This document shows, one piece after another, positions 16,402 to 23,696 of a stretch of DNA of 35,362 nucleotides. The number at the start of each line of letters is the position of its first letter. Within the stretch, counting starts at the first letter, position 1. A program made the translations under genes and the position numbers. This DNA comes from Litoreibacter roseus. Its GTDB lineage: Bacteria > Pseudomonadota > Alphaproteobacteria > Rhodobacterales > Rhodobacteraceae. The DNA lies in assembly GCF_009811795.1 (NCBI RefSeq), contig NZ_BLJE01000010.1:1-35362 (forward strand). Reading direction: 5' to 3'. The notes beneath the pieces are model-generated. The model had not been told where the DNA came from, searched no databases, and saw nothing but the letters and a program-made list of their open reading frames with translations.

Positions 16402-17168
16402 GGCTTCATCGACAGAAACAGGTTGGCTGATGACGCCTTCATGACAGCGTGGGCCGTGGTTGTGCTGTTGAGCGCGGCACGGGCGAGGCGGAGATGCTTT
16501 TCCACCGTGGCCCGGGTCAACCCCATGATCTGTGCCATCTCGTCCCCTGTCTTGCCTTGTGCTGCCCATTGCAGCACCTCCTGCTGGCGCTGGCTTAACC
16601 GGTGGATCAGGCCGGATTTGTGAGGTAGGCGGCTGACCTGCAGATGCATGAGATAACTGCTGAGTTCGATGAACGCATGATGTGCGGCCCAGATCTGCTC
16701 CACATCGTCTTGCGAAAGTCCACGGCGCGCGGCGAGGCCGATTGCCGCCTTTGTGGTATCCGTCCCGCTGTGGAAGCTGATGGTGTAGCCCGCGGTCACC
16801 GCAAAGCGTTGATTGATCTGGATCACCTCCAACTCATCCGCGGACAGGGTCTGTGCCTCTGCCATCTGCGCGATCATGCGCCAACTGCAAGTTCCCTCAT
16901 TCTCTGAGGCCCAGCGGGTCATCGGTCCGTGCAGATACATTCGTTTGCCAACGAAATATTCCATGTAATCCGGGCTGTGATTGCTGAGAACGAGTGCGTC
17001 GTTCACCTCTCCGACGCCGATATTCCGACCGTGGATCGGGAATCGCGTGAAACCGTAGACCATCCGATCAAAGCCAAGCGCACGCATCGCGCGGCCATGT
17101 GTCGACCAGACTGTTTCGATGTCCTTGGACTTGGCCATCGGCAGGAGCGTGTCGTCCAACGAAAACAT
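16398..17168 (-). CDS. LuxR-family regulator (solo) with divergent signal pocket
   Basis: This 256-residue protein has an N-terminal autoinducer-binding-like domain (about 20-175) and a C-terminal LuxR HTH (about 188-250: LSQRQQEVLQWAAQGKTGDE, then GLTRATVEKHLRLARAAL). In the pocket, the usual W..Y..DP..W pattern reads Tyr68, Gly81-Pro82 and Trp96. The Trp and the Asp that normally contact the acyl-homoserine lactone are therefore changed, so the ligand may not be a standard AHL. The start at 17168 follows a GGTAG-type site. A lux-box-like palindrome lies about 155 bp upstream. It overlaps the desaturase start by 4 bp. No luxI is in the window. Confidence 0.87.
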   Translation of the reverse strand: MFSLDDTLLPMAKSKDIETVWSTHGRAMRALGFDRMVYGFTRFPIHGRNIGVGEVNDALVLSNHSPDYMEYFVGKRMYLHGPMTRWASENEGTCSWRMIAQMAEAQTLSADELEVIQINQRFAVTAGYTISFHSGTDTTKAAIGLAARRGLSQDDVEQIWAAHHAFIELSSYLMHLQVSRLPHKSGLIHRLSQRQQEVLQWAAQGKTGDEMAQIMGLTRATVEKHLRLARAALNSTTTAHAVMKASSANLFLSMKP

Positions 17169-17324
17169 GGTTGGTCTACCTTTGTCCGAAAGAGGCGCCG
17201 AGGGTGGACGATCGCGCAGCGACACCGGTGGATGGCGCAATTGCGGTCGGAGAATTCTCAAGATGATCCGTCATGGCCGCATGAAAGACTTGGGAACTCC
17301 GCCATGGCGAGTGCCGAAATCCAG

Positions 17325-17354
17325 CCCCGACTTATCCGATCGGATAAGTCGGGG
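17325..17354. promoter_or_regulatory. 30-bp perfect palindrome with lux-box-like core
   Basis: CCCCGACTTATCCGA is followed directly by its exact reverse complement, giving a perfect 30-bp palindrome centred between 17339 and 17340. The central 20 bp (ACTTATCCGA/TCGGATAAGT, 17330-17349) have the size and layout of a lux box, with ACxT at the edges and GATC at the centre. It lies between the two luxR genes, upstream of luxR1-desaturase. An operator is more likely than a terminator because there is no loop and no long T run. Confidence 0.6.
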
Positions 17355-17477
17355 GTTTCCAGGTCAGGTTTTCTGAAGTTCCGACTTGCCGATGGCGAAA
17401 TTCTGCGCGCTGGAGGCACGGCAGCAGGTGATAGTTTTAGGGCATCTGCTCAAATTCCAAGCAGAGAACCTCATCTG

Positions 17478-18113
17478 TCAAATGTATCCCCGCCGGATCG
17501 CAAGGGCGACCGCTTCGATCGTTGTTCGGACCTGCAGCCTTCGCCGCGCGCTTTCGATCCGTTTCTTGACCGCCGGAACCGATAGTTGGATCTGAGCAGC
17601 TACGTCTTCAATACTATGCCCCTCGGACAGGTGCTTCAGAACGATCGTTTCCTTCTCTGTAATGGCTGGAACCTCAAACAGCGCAGTGCTCCATGCTCTG
17701 AAAATCTTGTCCAGGCGACCAATCTCGTGATCATGTAGTTGGCGGTCCGGTCTGGCAACGGACAGGATCGATTTGTGACCGTTGATCGTGGCGGCGAGAA
17801 TTCCACCATAGACAAGGCCATGCTCACGCGCCGTGCGGAGAACATTATCCAGATCTGGGAAGGTCACGTCGGACCACCGTTTTCTGCCGTCATTGCCGAG
17901 CGCCCAGATCATCAGGGGGTCAGAGCTTGCGTAGTTTTTAGCCATGTACAAATTCTGCCACCGCTCGGGGAACGTTGTCGTGGCAAAGTCGGCACCCAAG
18001 GTAGACATATTAAATGCAAGAAAAAAACCGGACCGGGCAACTGCATCGATTTCCTGGAGACCCGTTTCGACGTCCGGAAGATCCAGATGGCGAATATCCT
18101 GTGTTTCGAGCAT
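17478..18113 (-). CDS. LuxR-family regulator (solo) with canonical AHL motifs
   Basis: This 211-residue protein has an N-terminal autoinducer-binding domain with the expected residues: Trp52, Tyr56, Asp65-Pro66 and Trp80 (RWQNLY, YASSDPLMIW, RKRW). The C-terminal HTH (about 150-208: ITEKETIVLKHLSEGHSIED, then LSVPAVKKRIESARRRL) ends with RRGYI. The start at 18113 is preceded by AGGAG; an upstream extension to 18293 is not family-like. It is on the same strand as the second luxR, with the palindrome between them. With no luxI present it is a solo that could sense signals made elsewhere in the genome or by neighbours. Confidence 0.88.
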   Translation of the reverse strand: MLETQDIRHLDLPDVETGLQEIDAVARSGFFLAFNMSTLGADFATTTFPERWQNLYMAKNYASSDPLMIWALGNDGRKRWSDVTFPDLDNVLRTAREHGLVYGGILAATINGHKSILSVARPDRQLHDHEIGRLDKIFRAWSTALFEVPAITEKETIVLKHLSEGHSIEDVAAQIQLSVPAVKKRIESARRRLQVRTTIEAVALAIRRGYI

Positions 18114-18517
18114 GCTATATCTCCTGACCTCTTCAGTGAAAACAATAGAGATACGCCGCTGAACCACCAGCACCGTTCCAAGGGTGGAGGTTTTGGCTCT
18201 GCCTGTTTGTTTTGAAAGGTAGATTTGAGCGTGTTTAAGGCTGGGGCGATGACATGATGAGCGTAGTTCGGCAAAGAGGTTGCGACCAATCAACAGCGTT
18301 CAACGCAACAGTCTCGTTGGCATAACAACTAAGGCTACCCGTCATCTTGCCGAAGATTACCACGTCAGTCAGACCGACTGTGAAACTGCACAGCGATCGT
18401 AGAAACACGGTACATCTGCCGACGAACACGGAGTGGATGCCGAATTATGCGCATGAACCATACGTATAATTGACGGGCATTCTGTTCCGCGATATTCTCA
18501 TTGTAGGAGGCTAGGCC
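18114..18517. other. Divergent region between luxR2 and ccdA
   Basis: No gene is supported in this 404-bp stretch. It contains the upstream region of luxR2 on the minus strand and, at its right end, the ccdAB promoter and ribosome-binding site. Short antisense frames here do not look coding. Confidence 0.5.
18470..18498 (+). promoter_or_regulatory. Sigma-70 promoter of ccdAB
   Basis: A -35 box TTGACG (18470-18475) and a -10 box TATTCT (18493-18498) are separated by exactly 17 bp. AGGAGG follows at 18505-18510, 7 bp before the ccdA ATG, so the leader is very short. The palindrome ATACGTAT at 18460-18467 abuts the -35 box and could be part of the autoregulatory operator. Confidence 0.65.
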
Positions 18518-18748
18518 ATGAATTCTCAACCACGAAAACCTACGAATCTTTCGATGGATGTCTCTTTGCTTACGGAAGCAAAGGCGCTGAAGGTGAACCT
18601 GTCTCGCGCAGCCGAGGAGGGCGTCAGACAAGCCGTTGCAGCCGCCAAAACAGAGCAATGGAAAGAAGAGAATGCCGCTGCGCTTCGCAGTTCTAACTCT
18701 TATGCGGAGAAGCACGGACTGCCGCTCGACAAATTCCGTCAGTTTTGA
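18518..18748 (+). CDS. ccdA: CcdA-family antitoxin
   Basis: This 76-residue antitoxin protects against the following CcdB toxin. The N-terminal part (KPTNLSMDVSLLTEAKAL) is the CcdA ribbon-helix-helix that binds DNA, followed by the conserved LSRAAEEGV helix. The C-terminal part (EENAAALRSSNSYAEKHGLP) contains the N...Y/N..GLPL tail that wraps the toxin. It is of normal family length. AGGAGG precedes the start, and the stop overlaps the ccdB start as TGATG. By family precedent, transcription is repressed by the CcdA-CcdB complex. Confidence 0.88.
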   Translation: MNSQPRKPTNLSMDVSLLTEAKALKVNLSRAAEEGVRQAVAAAKTEQWKEENAAALRSSNSYAEKHGLPLDKFRQF

Positions 18749-19047
18749 TGGCGAAGTATGGCGTTTTTCTGAACCCGACCGGTGACGGCTTTCTCCTAGA
18801 CGTTCAGACTGACCTTCTCAGTGACTTGAATACACGCGTTGTTGTGCCACTGCTGCCACAATCCCGCGCGCCAAAGCCCGCCACGAGGCTAAATCCGACC
18901 TTCATAGTAAACGGGGAAGTTGTCGTCATGGTAACCCAGTTCATGGCGGCCGTCCCGGCAGGAATACTCAGGTCTTCCGTTGGAAAGCTTGATGGAGAAT
19001 TTGAGAACGTCACAGCAGCCGTCGACATGCTCATGCAAGGTTTTTGA
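18748..19047 (+). CDS. ccdB: CcdB-family gyrase-inhibiting toxin
   Basis: This 99-residue protein matches CcdB, which poisons DNA gyrase. It starts MAKYGVFLNP and contains the family blocks FLLDVQTDLLSDLNTRVVVPL, a short PATRLNPTF region, VVMVTQFMAAVPAGILRSSVG and a C-terminal helix ending MLMQGF. The length is typical. A TTG one codon earlier is possible, but the ATG overlaps the antitoxin stop. The gene ends 12 bp before the left end of the IS6 element, so it is intact but adjacent to an insertion junction. Confidence 0.9.
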   Translation: MAKYGVFLNPTGDGFLLDVQTDLLSDLNTRVVVPLLPQSRAPKPATRLNPTFIVNGEVVVMVTQFMAAVPAGILRSSVGKLDGEFENVTAAVDMLMQGF

Positions 19048-19059
19048 AACAATAACGAT

Positions 19060-19880
19060 GGGCCCGTTGCGTTATCGATGTTGTGGGTGCAATGGTTCTG
19101 TTAGGGAGGGCCAGCCATGCCACGCTGTGATCCGTTTGAAGGCAATCGTTTTCCGAAGGATGTTATCCTATTGGCGGTGCGGTGGTACTGCCGCTTTCCT
19201 ATCGGGACGTGCGTAACCTTCTCGAGAAGCGCGGGATCACGGTAGATGCGGCGACGGTTTATCGGTGGGTTCAGAAGTTCGGTCCCGAGATCCGCAAGCG
19301 CGCGCATGGTTGGCATCGTGGCTGGCGCGGAGTTCGGTGGCATGTCGACGAAACCTATGTTCGCGTGAATGGGCGATGGTGCTACCTGTGGCGCGCGGTT
19401 GACCAATGCGGACAACTCATCGACGACCGACTGACAGCGCGGCGTACGGCCAATGCAGCAAGGGCTTTCATGCGTCAGGCCTCGGACACCGTCCGTTGCG
19501 ACCATCCGCTGACAATCGTCACAGACAACGCCCGTAGCTGCGTGAAGGTGATAGGTGAGTGGAATGCCCGCTCAGGTCCCGACGACGCGATCCGCCATGT
19601 CACACGAAAGCACCTCAACAATCGGATCGAGGGCGATCATGCAGTGCTCAAGCATCGATTGACGCCCATGCGCGGGTTTCACAGCCTGGGCTCGGCGAAG
19701 GCAGTGCTCAAAGGCGTCGAGACCTTCCGCGCCACCCGCAGAGGCCACTTCGCCGGATGTGAGCGCGGCGTTGCTAACGAAATCGCCTTTGTCTGGAATC
19801 TGTTTGTTGACGGGAAAAAGACGGCCTGAAGCTACCCGAAATGCCGCTCAACAAACTCAACTGATCAATGCAACGGACCC
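19060..19880 (+). mobile_element. IS6-family insertion sequence (defective)
   Basis: The ends GGGCCCGTTGC (19060-19070) and GCAACGGACCC (19870-19880) are near-perfect inverted repeats with one mismatch. They enclose 821 bp, the usual size of IS6-family (IS26-like) elements. The only gene is a frameshifted DDE transposase. The 8-bp flanks (ATAACGAT on the left, ATCTCTAC on the right) do not match, so there is no target-site duplication. This is expected if the present junctions arose by replicative cointegrate formation or deletion. Confidence 0.85.
19117..19829 (+). pseudogene. IS6-family transposase, frameshifted near its N-terminus
   Basis: The ATG at 19117 opens MPRCDPFEGNRFPKDVILLA and continues to about RWYCRFP. 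The family sequence then resumes in another frame at PLSYRDVRNLLEKRGITVD (from about 19190) and runs to 19829. A loss of 7 bp (or another length equal to 1 mod 3) near 19185-19195, inside a repeated CTTTCC-like stretch, would explain it. The downstream part keeps the DDE residues: Asp in RWHVDETYVRV, Asp in VTDNARS and Glu in NRIEGDHAVLK. The break separates only the first about 27 residues, so a protein starting downstream might still be made, but the intact enzyme is lost. Confidence 0.85.
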
Positions 19881-20396
19881 ATCTCTACATTTATTTGGCA
19901 AACAACACCGGCTCACTTGTCAACTGCGGGAGGCGATATCGTCGGGGCTTGCCGATCTCGACCTCTCGCGCCGAAGGCTGTGTCGATGACATCAGAAACG
20001 CGCGCATGGGCAAACGCAGGCGGATGCGATGGTCGCCACAAGGTGCACACGACGTGGCCGTCACCAGAGCAGCTGTTCTCGACGGGCGCATGTCAGTCGC
20101 AGATACAATGTTGGCAGCGTGAGACCCCCAGGTTTTGTCCACGCCCGGCCCGACTTTGGTGCCACGCGCCTGTGGTCCAGCGCGGCCTTGCCAGAGGCTT
20201 AGGGTGTCATTCTGGCCTCCACGCTCGCGCATATGGTCGAATTTGGCTACACGGGCGACATTGTTTGGGAGGGCTCGCCTGACTATGCAGACTGGGACCG
20301 GATGACGATGGTACGCTAGCTGCACGCGCTTGCCTATCCTGTTCGCAGGAACGCGATGCGAAACCGCGTTCCCGACCTTTGTTCAGGCTTTCCGCA
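19881..20396. other. Gene-poor stretch with degraded fragments
   Basis: This stretch between the IS6 element and phoD contains no intact gene. A short plus-strand fragment at about 20000-20122 looks like a transposase tail. Another open stretch at 20232-20320 (starting MVEFGYTGDIVWEGSP) looks protein-like but has no recognised family and no complete gene. The region reads as decayed accessory DNA. Confidence 0.5.
20000..20122 (+). pseudogene. Possible transposase C-terminal remnant
   Basis: The plus-strand frame reads KRRRMRWSPQGAHDVAVTRA followed by AVLDGRMSVADTMLAA and a stop. The RWSP.GAH...RAAVLDGR pattern resembles the C-terminus of some transposases (ISKra4/ISNCY-like, from memory). 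No upstream catalytic part is present, so this would be a small remnant. Confidence 0.35.
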
Positions 20397-21953
20397 TCAA
20401 ATGGCAACGCCTTCCGGATCGAGCGTCACCTTGTAAAGTTCGGTGTCGGCGCGATCCATCAGGCGCACGGTCATTTGCTGGGTTGCGCCGTCAATGTCGA
20501 CCAGGCCAAAGAACTGGAGGCCCATGGACGGTGGCAGGTTCACGCCTTGACTCTCAGCTGGTGCTTTGACGAATTTGACGTCCGGCCCGAAGGTTCCGTC
20601 GAGCTCATTCGGTCCAAACGTCCCGGCATGCAGCGGACCGGATACGAACTCCCAAAACGGGTCAAAGTCGCTGAACTGCGCCTTGTTTGGATCGTAGTAG
20701 TGCGCCGCAGTGTAGTGCACATCCGCGGTGAACCACACGGTGTTCTTGATCCCACCCGTCTTGATGAACCTGAGCAGGTCCACAACTTCCAATTCGCGGC
20801 CTTTCGCGGGTCCGCTTGTCCCGTCGGCGATGCCTTCGGAGCCGGATTGTTCGCGGAAATTGTCCCAGACGATCAGGCCAATCGGCTGGTCGGAGGCGAT
20901 CACCTTCCAGGTCGCCTGGCTGCTGGCCAGTTCGCGCTTGAGCCAGGCCATCTGATCTGCCCCCAGCACGCGTTGATCATCGGTTAAGGTTTCGCTCATC
21001 GCAGCATTGTTTGGGCCACGATAGCTGCGCAGATCCAAAAAGAAGACATCAAGCATCGGGCCGTAGCTGATCTTGCGATAGACGCGCGAAGGTTCGGTCG
21101 GGTGGATGCGCAAGGGCGCCATTTCGTGGAAGGCACGAGTGGCTCGGGCCGTGAGCAATTTGACTGACTTTTCGCTGTAGCGATCATCGTTCAGCAAATC
21201 CTTGCTGTCCGACCAGTTGTTTACGACCTCGTGATCGTCCCATTGCATGAATGTGGGCGCAATCGCGTTCATGGCCTGCACGTGGTTGTCCATCATGTTG
21301 TATTTCCACTGGTCGCGGAATTCCTGCAGGCTTTCTGCCACCTTGCGCTTGTTGTCGATCAGCGTGGTGTTGCGCCAGATCACCTGGCCATCGCGCTCAA
21401 CCTCATCTTCCATCGGGCCGTCGGCATAGACGGTGTCGCCCGAGTGGATGAAGAAGTCAGGCTGATGTGCGGCCATGGTGGCGTATGTCACCATACCGTC
21501 GTCGTCGATGCCCCAGCCTTGGCCAGCAGTGTCACCCGACCAGGCAAAGCGGACTGAGCGGCGCGACATAGGTGCCGTTTTAAACTGACCGATGATCGGC
21601 TCGGACACTGCATTCCCGTCACTCAGGTCCGTCGCGGTAAAGCGGTAGAATATGTCCTGGTCCGACGGCAGGCCAGTCACAAGGCGTTTGACGGCCATGT
21701 CCGAGTTGGGGATCGCATCCATAGTGGACAGTCTGCGCGCATTTGAGAAGCTTTCGGTCGTGGCGATCTCCATGTCGATGCGGGCAGGACGGTCTGTTCG
21801 GGTCCAGATCATACCCGAGGTCATATCTACGTCACCGGACTGAACTCCATGGCTAAAGACCGGTCGGCTCGCGGCCCGGCTTAACGCGGGCATCGCAAGG
21901 AACGCGGCCCCCGAGGCGAGGACAGCGCGGCGGTTTGCTTTGAAGGAAGGCAT
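20397..21953 (-). CDS. phoD: PhoD-family alkaline phosphatase/phosphodiesterase, Tat-exported
   Basis: This 518-residue enzyme is exported folded by the Tat pathway: the N-terminus has ANRRAVLASGAAF with a twin Arg at 8-9 and an Ala-rich cleavage region. The N-terminal PhoD domain starts FSHGVQSGDVDMTSGMIWTR. The metallophosphatase core carries the metal-site motifs SGDTVYADGP, QWDDHEVVNNW, ASDQPIG and WFTADVHYTAAHYY. PhoD enzymes release phosphate from mono- and diesters in the periplasm or outside the cell, using Ca and Fe. It is full length. It stands alone on the minus strand between accessory genes, so a Pho box would be expected upstream, but I did not find a clear one. Confidence 0.93.
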   Translation of the reverse strand: MPSFKANRRAVLASGAAFLAMPALSRAASRPVFSHGVQSGDVDMTSGMIWTRTDRPARIDMEIATTESFSNARRLSTMDAIPNSDMAVKRLVTGLPSDQDIFYRFTATDLSDGNAVSEPIIGQFKTAPMSRRSVRFAWSGDTAGQGWGIDDDGMVTYATMAAHQPDFFIHSGDTVYADGPMEDEVERDGQVIWRNTTLIDNKRKVAESLQEFRDQWKYNMMDNHVQAMNAIAPTFMQWDDHEVVNNWSDSKDLLNDDRYSEKSVKLLTARATRAFHEMAPLRIHPTEPSRVYRKISYGPMLDVFFLDLRSYRGPNNAAMSETLTDDQRVLGADQMAWLKRELASSQATWKVIASDQPIGLIVWDNFREQSGSEGIADGTSGPAKGRELEVVDLLRFIKTGGIKNTVWFTADVHYTAAHYYDPNKAQFSDFDPFWEFVSGPLHAGTFGPNELDGTFGPDVKFVKAPAESQGVNLPPSMGLQFFGLVDIDGATQQMTVRLMDRADTELYKVTLDPEGVAI

Positions 21954-22121
21954 TCAACATCTCCTCATGTCGATCACGGAAGACAGGAAAGGTCGGCTCT
22001 GTAACAGTCAGAGCATACGCGCTTGAAGTGTTTGCGAATTTTTTGTGACTTTCCGAATGCAGCGAGCGCAAAATCTGATAGCCGAATTTCGGGTTGCTCA
22101 CCCACAAACGCCGCATTTCAG

Positions 22122-22158
22122 CCTTGCAAAACTTCCATATTATGGAATAAATGCAAGG
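22122..22158. promoter_or_regulatory. 37-bp interrupted palindrome over the start of the DUF4143 gene
   Basis: CCTTGCA (22122-22128) and TTCCATA (22133-22139) are mirrored exactly by TATGGAA (22141-22147) and TGCAAGG (22152-22158) about a central T at 22140, with 4-nt spacers on both sides. The first ATG (22151) lies inside it. It could be an operator, or an RNA hairpin that hides the start codon. Confidence 0.6.
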
Positions 22159-23329
22159 TATGATCGAGCGTAGTCACAGACAAAAGGTCGAAGAGGCCTT
22201 GGACGCTCAGGCAGGGGTCGTCCTGCTTGGTCCGAGACAAGTTGGCAAAACGACCTTGGCCCAAGATATTGCGGAAAGCCGGGATGCTGTCTATCTCGAC
22301 ATGGAGCGGGTGGCAGATCGTCAGATCTTGGAGGAGCCGGATCTCTATCTCGATGAGCAGATGGGGCGGCTTGTCGTGATCGATGAAATCCAGCTTATGC
22401 CAGACCTGTTCAAAACCTTGCGCGGTCAAGTAGATCGGCGCCGGAGGGCAGGGCACCGGACCGGGCAATTCCTGTTATTGGGGTCGGCGTCAAACACGCT
22501 GCTGCATCAAAGCGCTGAATCCCTCGCCGGACGGGTGAGCTATCACGAACTGACTCCCTTCCTGATATCGGAAGTCAGCGTCGACGAAATGTCGACGCTT
22601 TGGCTGCGGGGTGGCTTTCCTGACAGCTTTCTTGCAAAGACGGATCGGGCCAGCCTGTCCTGGCGAGAGGACTTCATTCGAACCTATCTGGAACGTGATA
22701 TCCCGTCCTTCGCCTTGCGCATTCCGGCTGAGACGCTGCGCCGTTTCTGGACAATGCTGGCCCATGAGCAGGGTGGTCTTCTCAACGCAGCGAAGCTGGC
22801 GGGGAATCTCGGTGTCTCGGGGCAAAGCGTTGCACGTTACCTCGACCTGCTGGTTGATCTTATGTTGGTGCGGCGGCTTCCGCCTTGGCATGCAAATGCG
22901 GGCAAGCGGCTGGTGAAGTCACCGAAGATCTATATTCGGGATTCAGGGATGGCCCACGCCCTGCTCGGTATTGAGAGTGCCGAAGCTCTCTTAGGACATC
23001 CTGTCATTGGGGGAAGCTGGGAAGGGTTTTGTATCGAGAACCTCATTGCCGCCGCACCGCGTGGGACTGAGGCCAGTTTCTATCGTTCTTCAGCTGGGGC
23101 TGAGATAGACCTTCTGCTGAAACTTCCCGGCGGTCCGCTTTGGGCGATTGAGATCAAGCGGACGACGTCGCCGAAGGTCACGCGGGGGTTCCACATGGCA
23201 GCTCAAGAACTGCGCGCGACCGAGCGCATCCTTGTTTATGCCGGAGAGAGGGAAGTTCCCGGCTCGAACGGCTTGCGGGCGATGTCCTTGAAAGACGCGA
23301 TAGAGCGATTGGTTTCCGCTGAGAAATAG
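22151..23329 (+). CDS. AAA-family ATPase with DUF4143 domain
   Basis: This 392-residue protein belongs to the large AAA_14/DUF4143 family of unknown function common on mobile DNA. The N-terminal ATPase has Walker A GPRQVGKT at 27-34, Walker B RLVVIDEIQ at 73-81 and a sensor-like LLLGSASNTLL. The middle part (YLERDIPSFALRIPAETLRR, then AKLAGNLGVSGQSVARYLD) includes a winged-helix-like segment. The C-terminus has a PD-(D/E)XK-like nuclease core with GAEIDLLLKL and WAIEIKRT, so DNA cleavage is possible. The start may be the ATG at 22151 or at 22160. The palindrome across the start suggests autoregulation. Antitoxin, defence or transfer roles have all been suggested for such proteins; none is shown here. 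Confidence 0.88.
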   Translation: MQGMIERSHRQKVEEALDAQAGVVLLGPRQVGKTTLAQDIAESRDAVYLDMERVADRQILEEPDLYLDEQMGRLVVIDEIQLMPDLFKTLRGQVDRRRRAGHRTGQFLLLGSASNTLLHQSAESLAGRVSYHELTPFLISEVSVDEMSTLWLRGGFPDSFLAKTDRASLSWREDFIRTYLERDIPSFALRIPAETLRRFWTMLAHEQGGLLNAAKLAGNLGVSGQSVARYLDLLVDLMLVRRLPPWHANAGKRLVKSPKIYIRDSGMAHALLGIESAEALLGHPVIGGSWEGFCIENLIAAAPRGTEASFYRSSAGAEIDLLLKLPGGPLWAIEIKRTTSPKVTRGFHMAAQELRATERILVYAGEREVPGSNGLRAMSLKDAIERLVSAEK

Positions 23330-23696
23330 GTCGGCCAATCCATCACGGTTCTGAACAAGATTGAGTTATTTGATTCAGCAACATCACTGGACTGGCCCGG
23401 AATACTTGTCCGATTGTCGCTTCATGACCGAAGCCGAAACAACGCATGTTCGCCATTCTTGGTCCTCCGTTTCCTAAACATAGCGTTGGACCAATTCAGT
23501 TGGGGAGGCTCAGCGGGCAACTCCCGACCCTCTCGCCCCGACATCAGCCGGCACGCCTGGCTCGCTCACGCCGCCGTCGGTGCGCGGATTCCCGCCCGTT
23601 TAAGGCGAGCTGCGAGAGCAGCGACACAGCCAAGAGATATGTCACGAATTCGTTGCAAAGCGCACCTATCGCTATCTCCGGTTGTAGAAGAGCAAG
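23330..23696. other. Upstream region of the biosynthetic operon
   Basis: No gene is supported in these 367 bp. The stretch separates the DUF4143 gene from the first biosynthetic gene and should contain the operon promoter. I could not identify a convincing -35/-10 pair or a strong operator. The ribosome-binding region of the first gene (AGAGCAAG) is weak. Confidence 0.45.

Noticed and set aside
17325-17354. The 30-bp palindrome as a rho-independent terminator
   Set aside because: It is symmetric with no natural loop, and on the minus strand, where the upstream gene luxR2 is transcribed, no T run follows. An operator is the better reading.
19052-19888. Target-site duplication of the IS6 element
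   Set aside because: The 8-bp flanks ATAACGAT and ATCTCTAC do not match.
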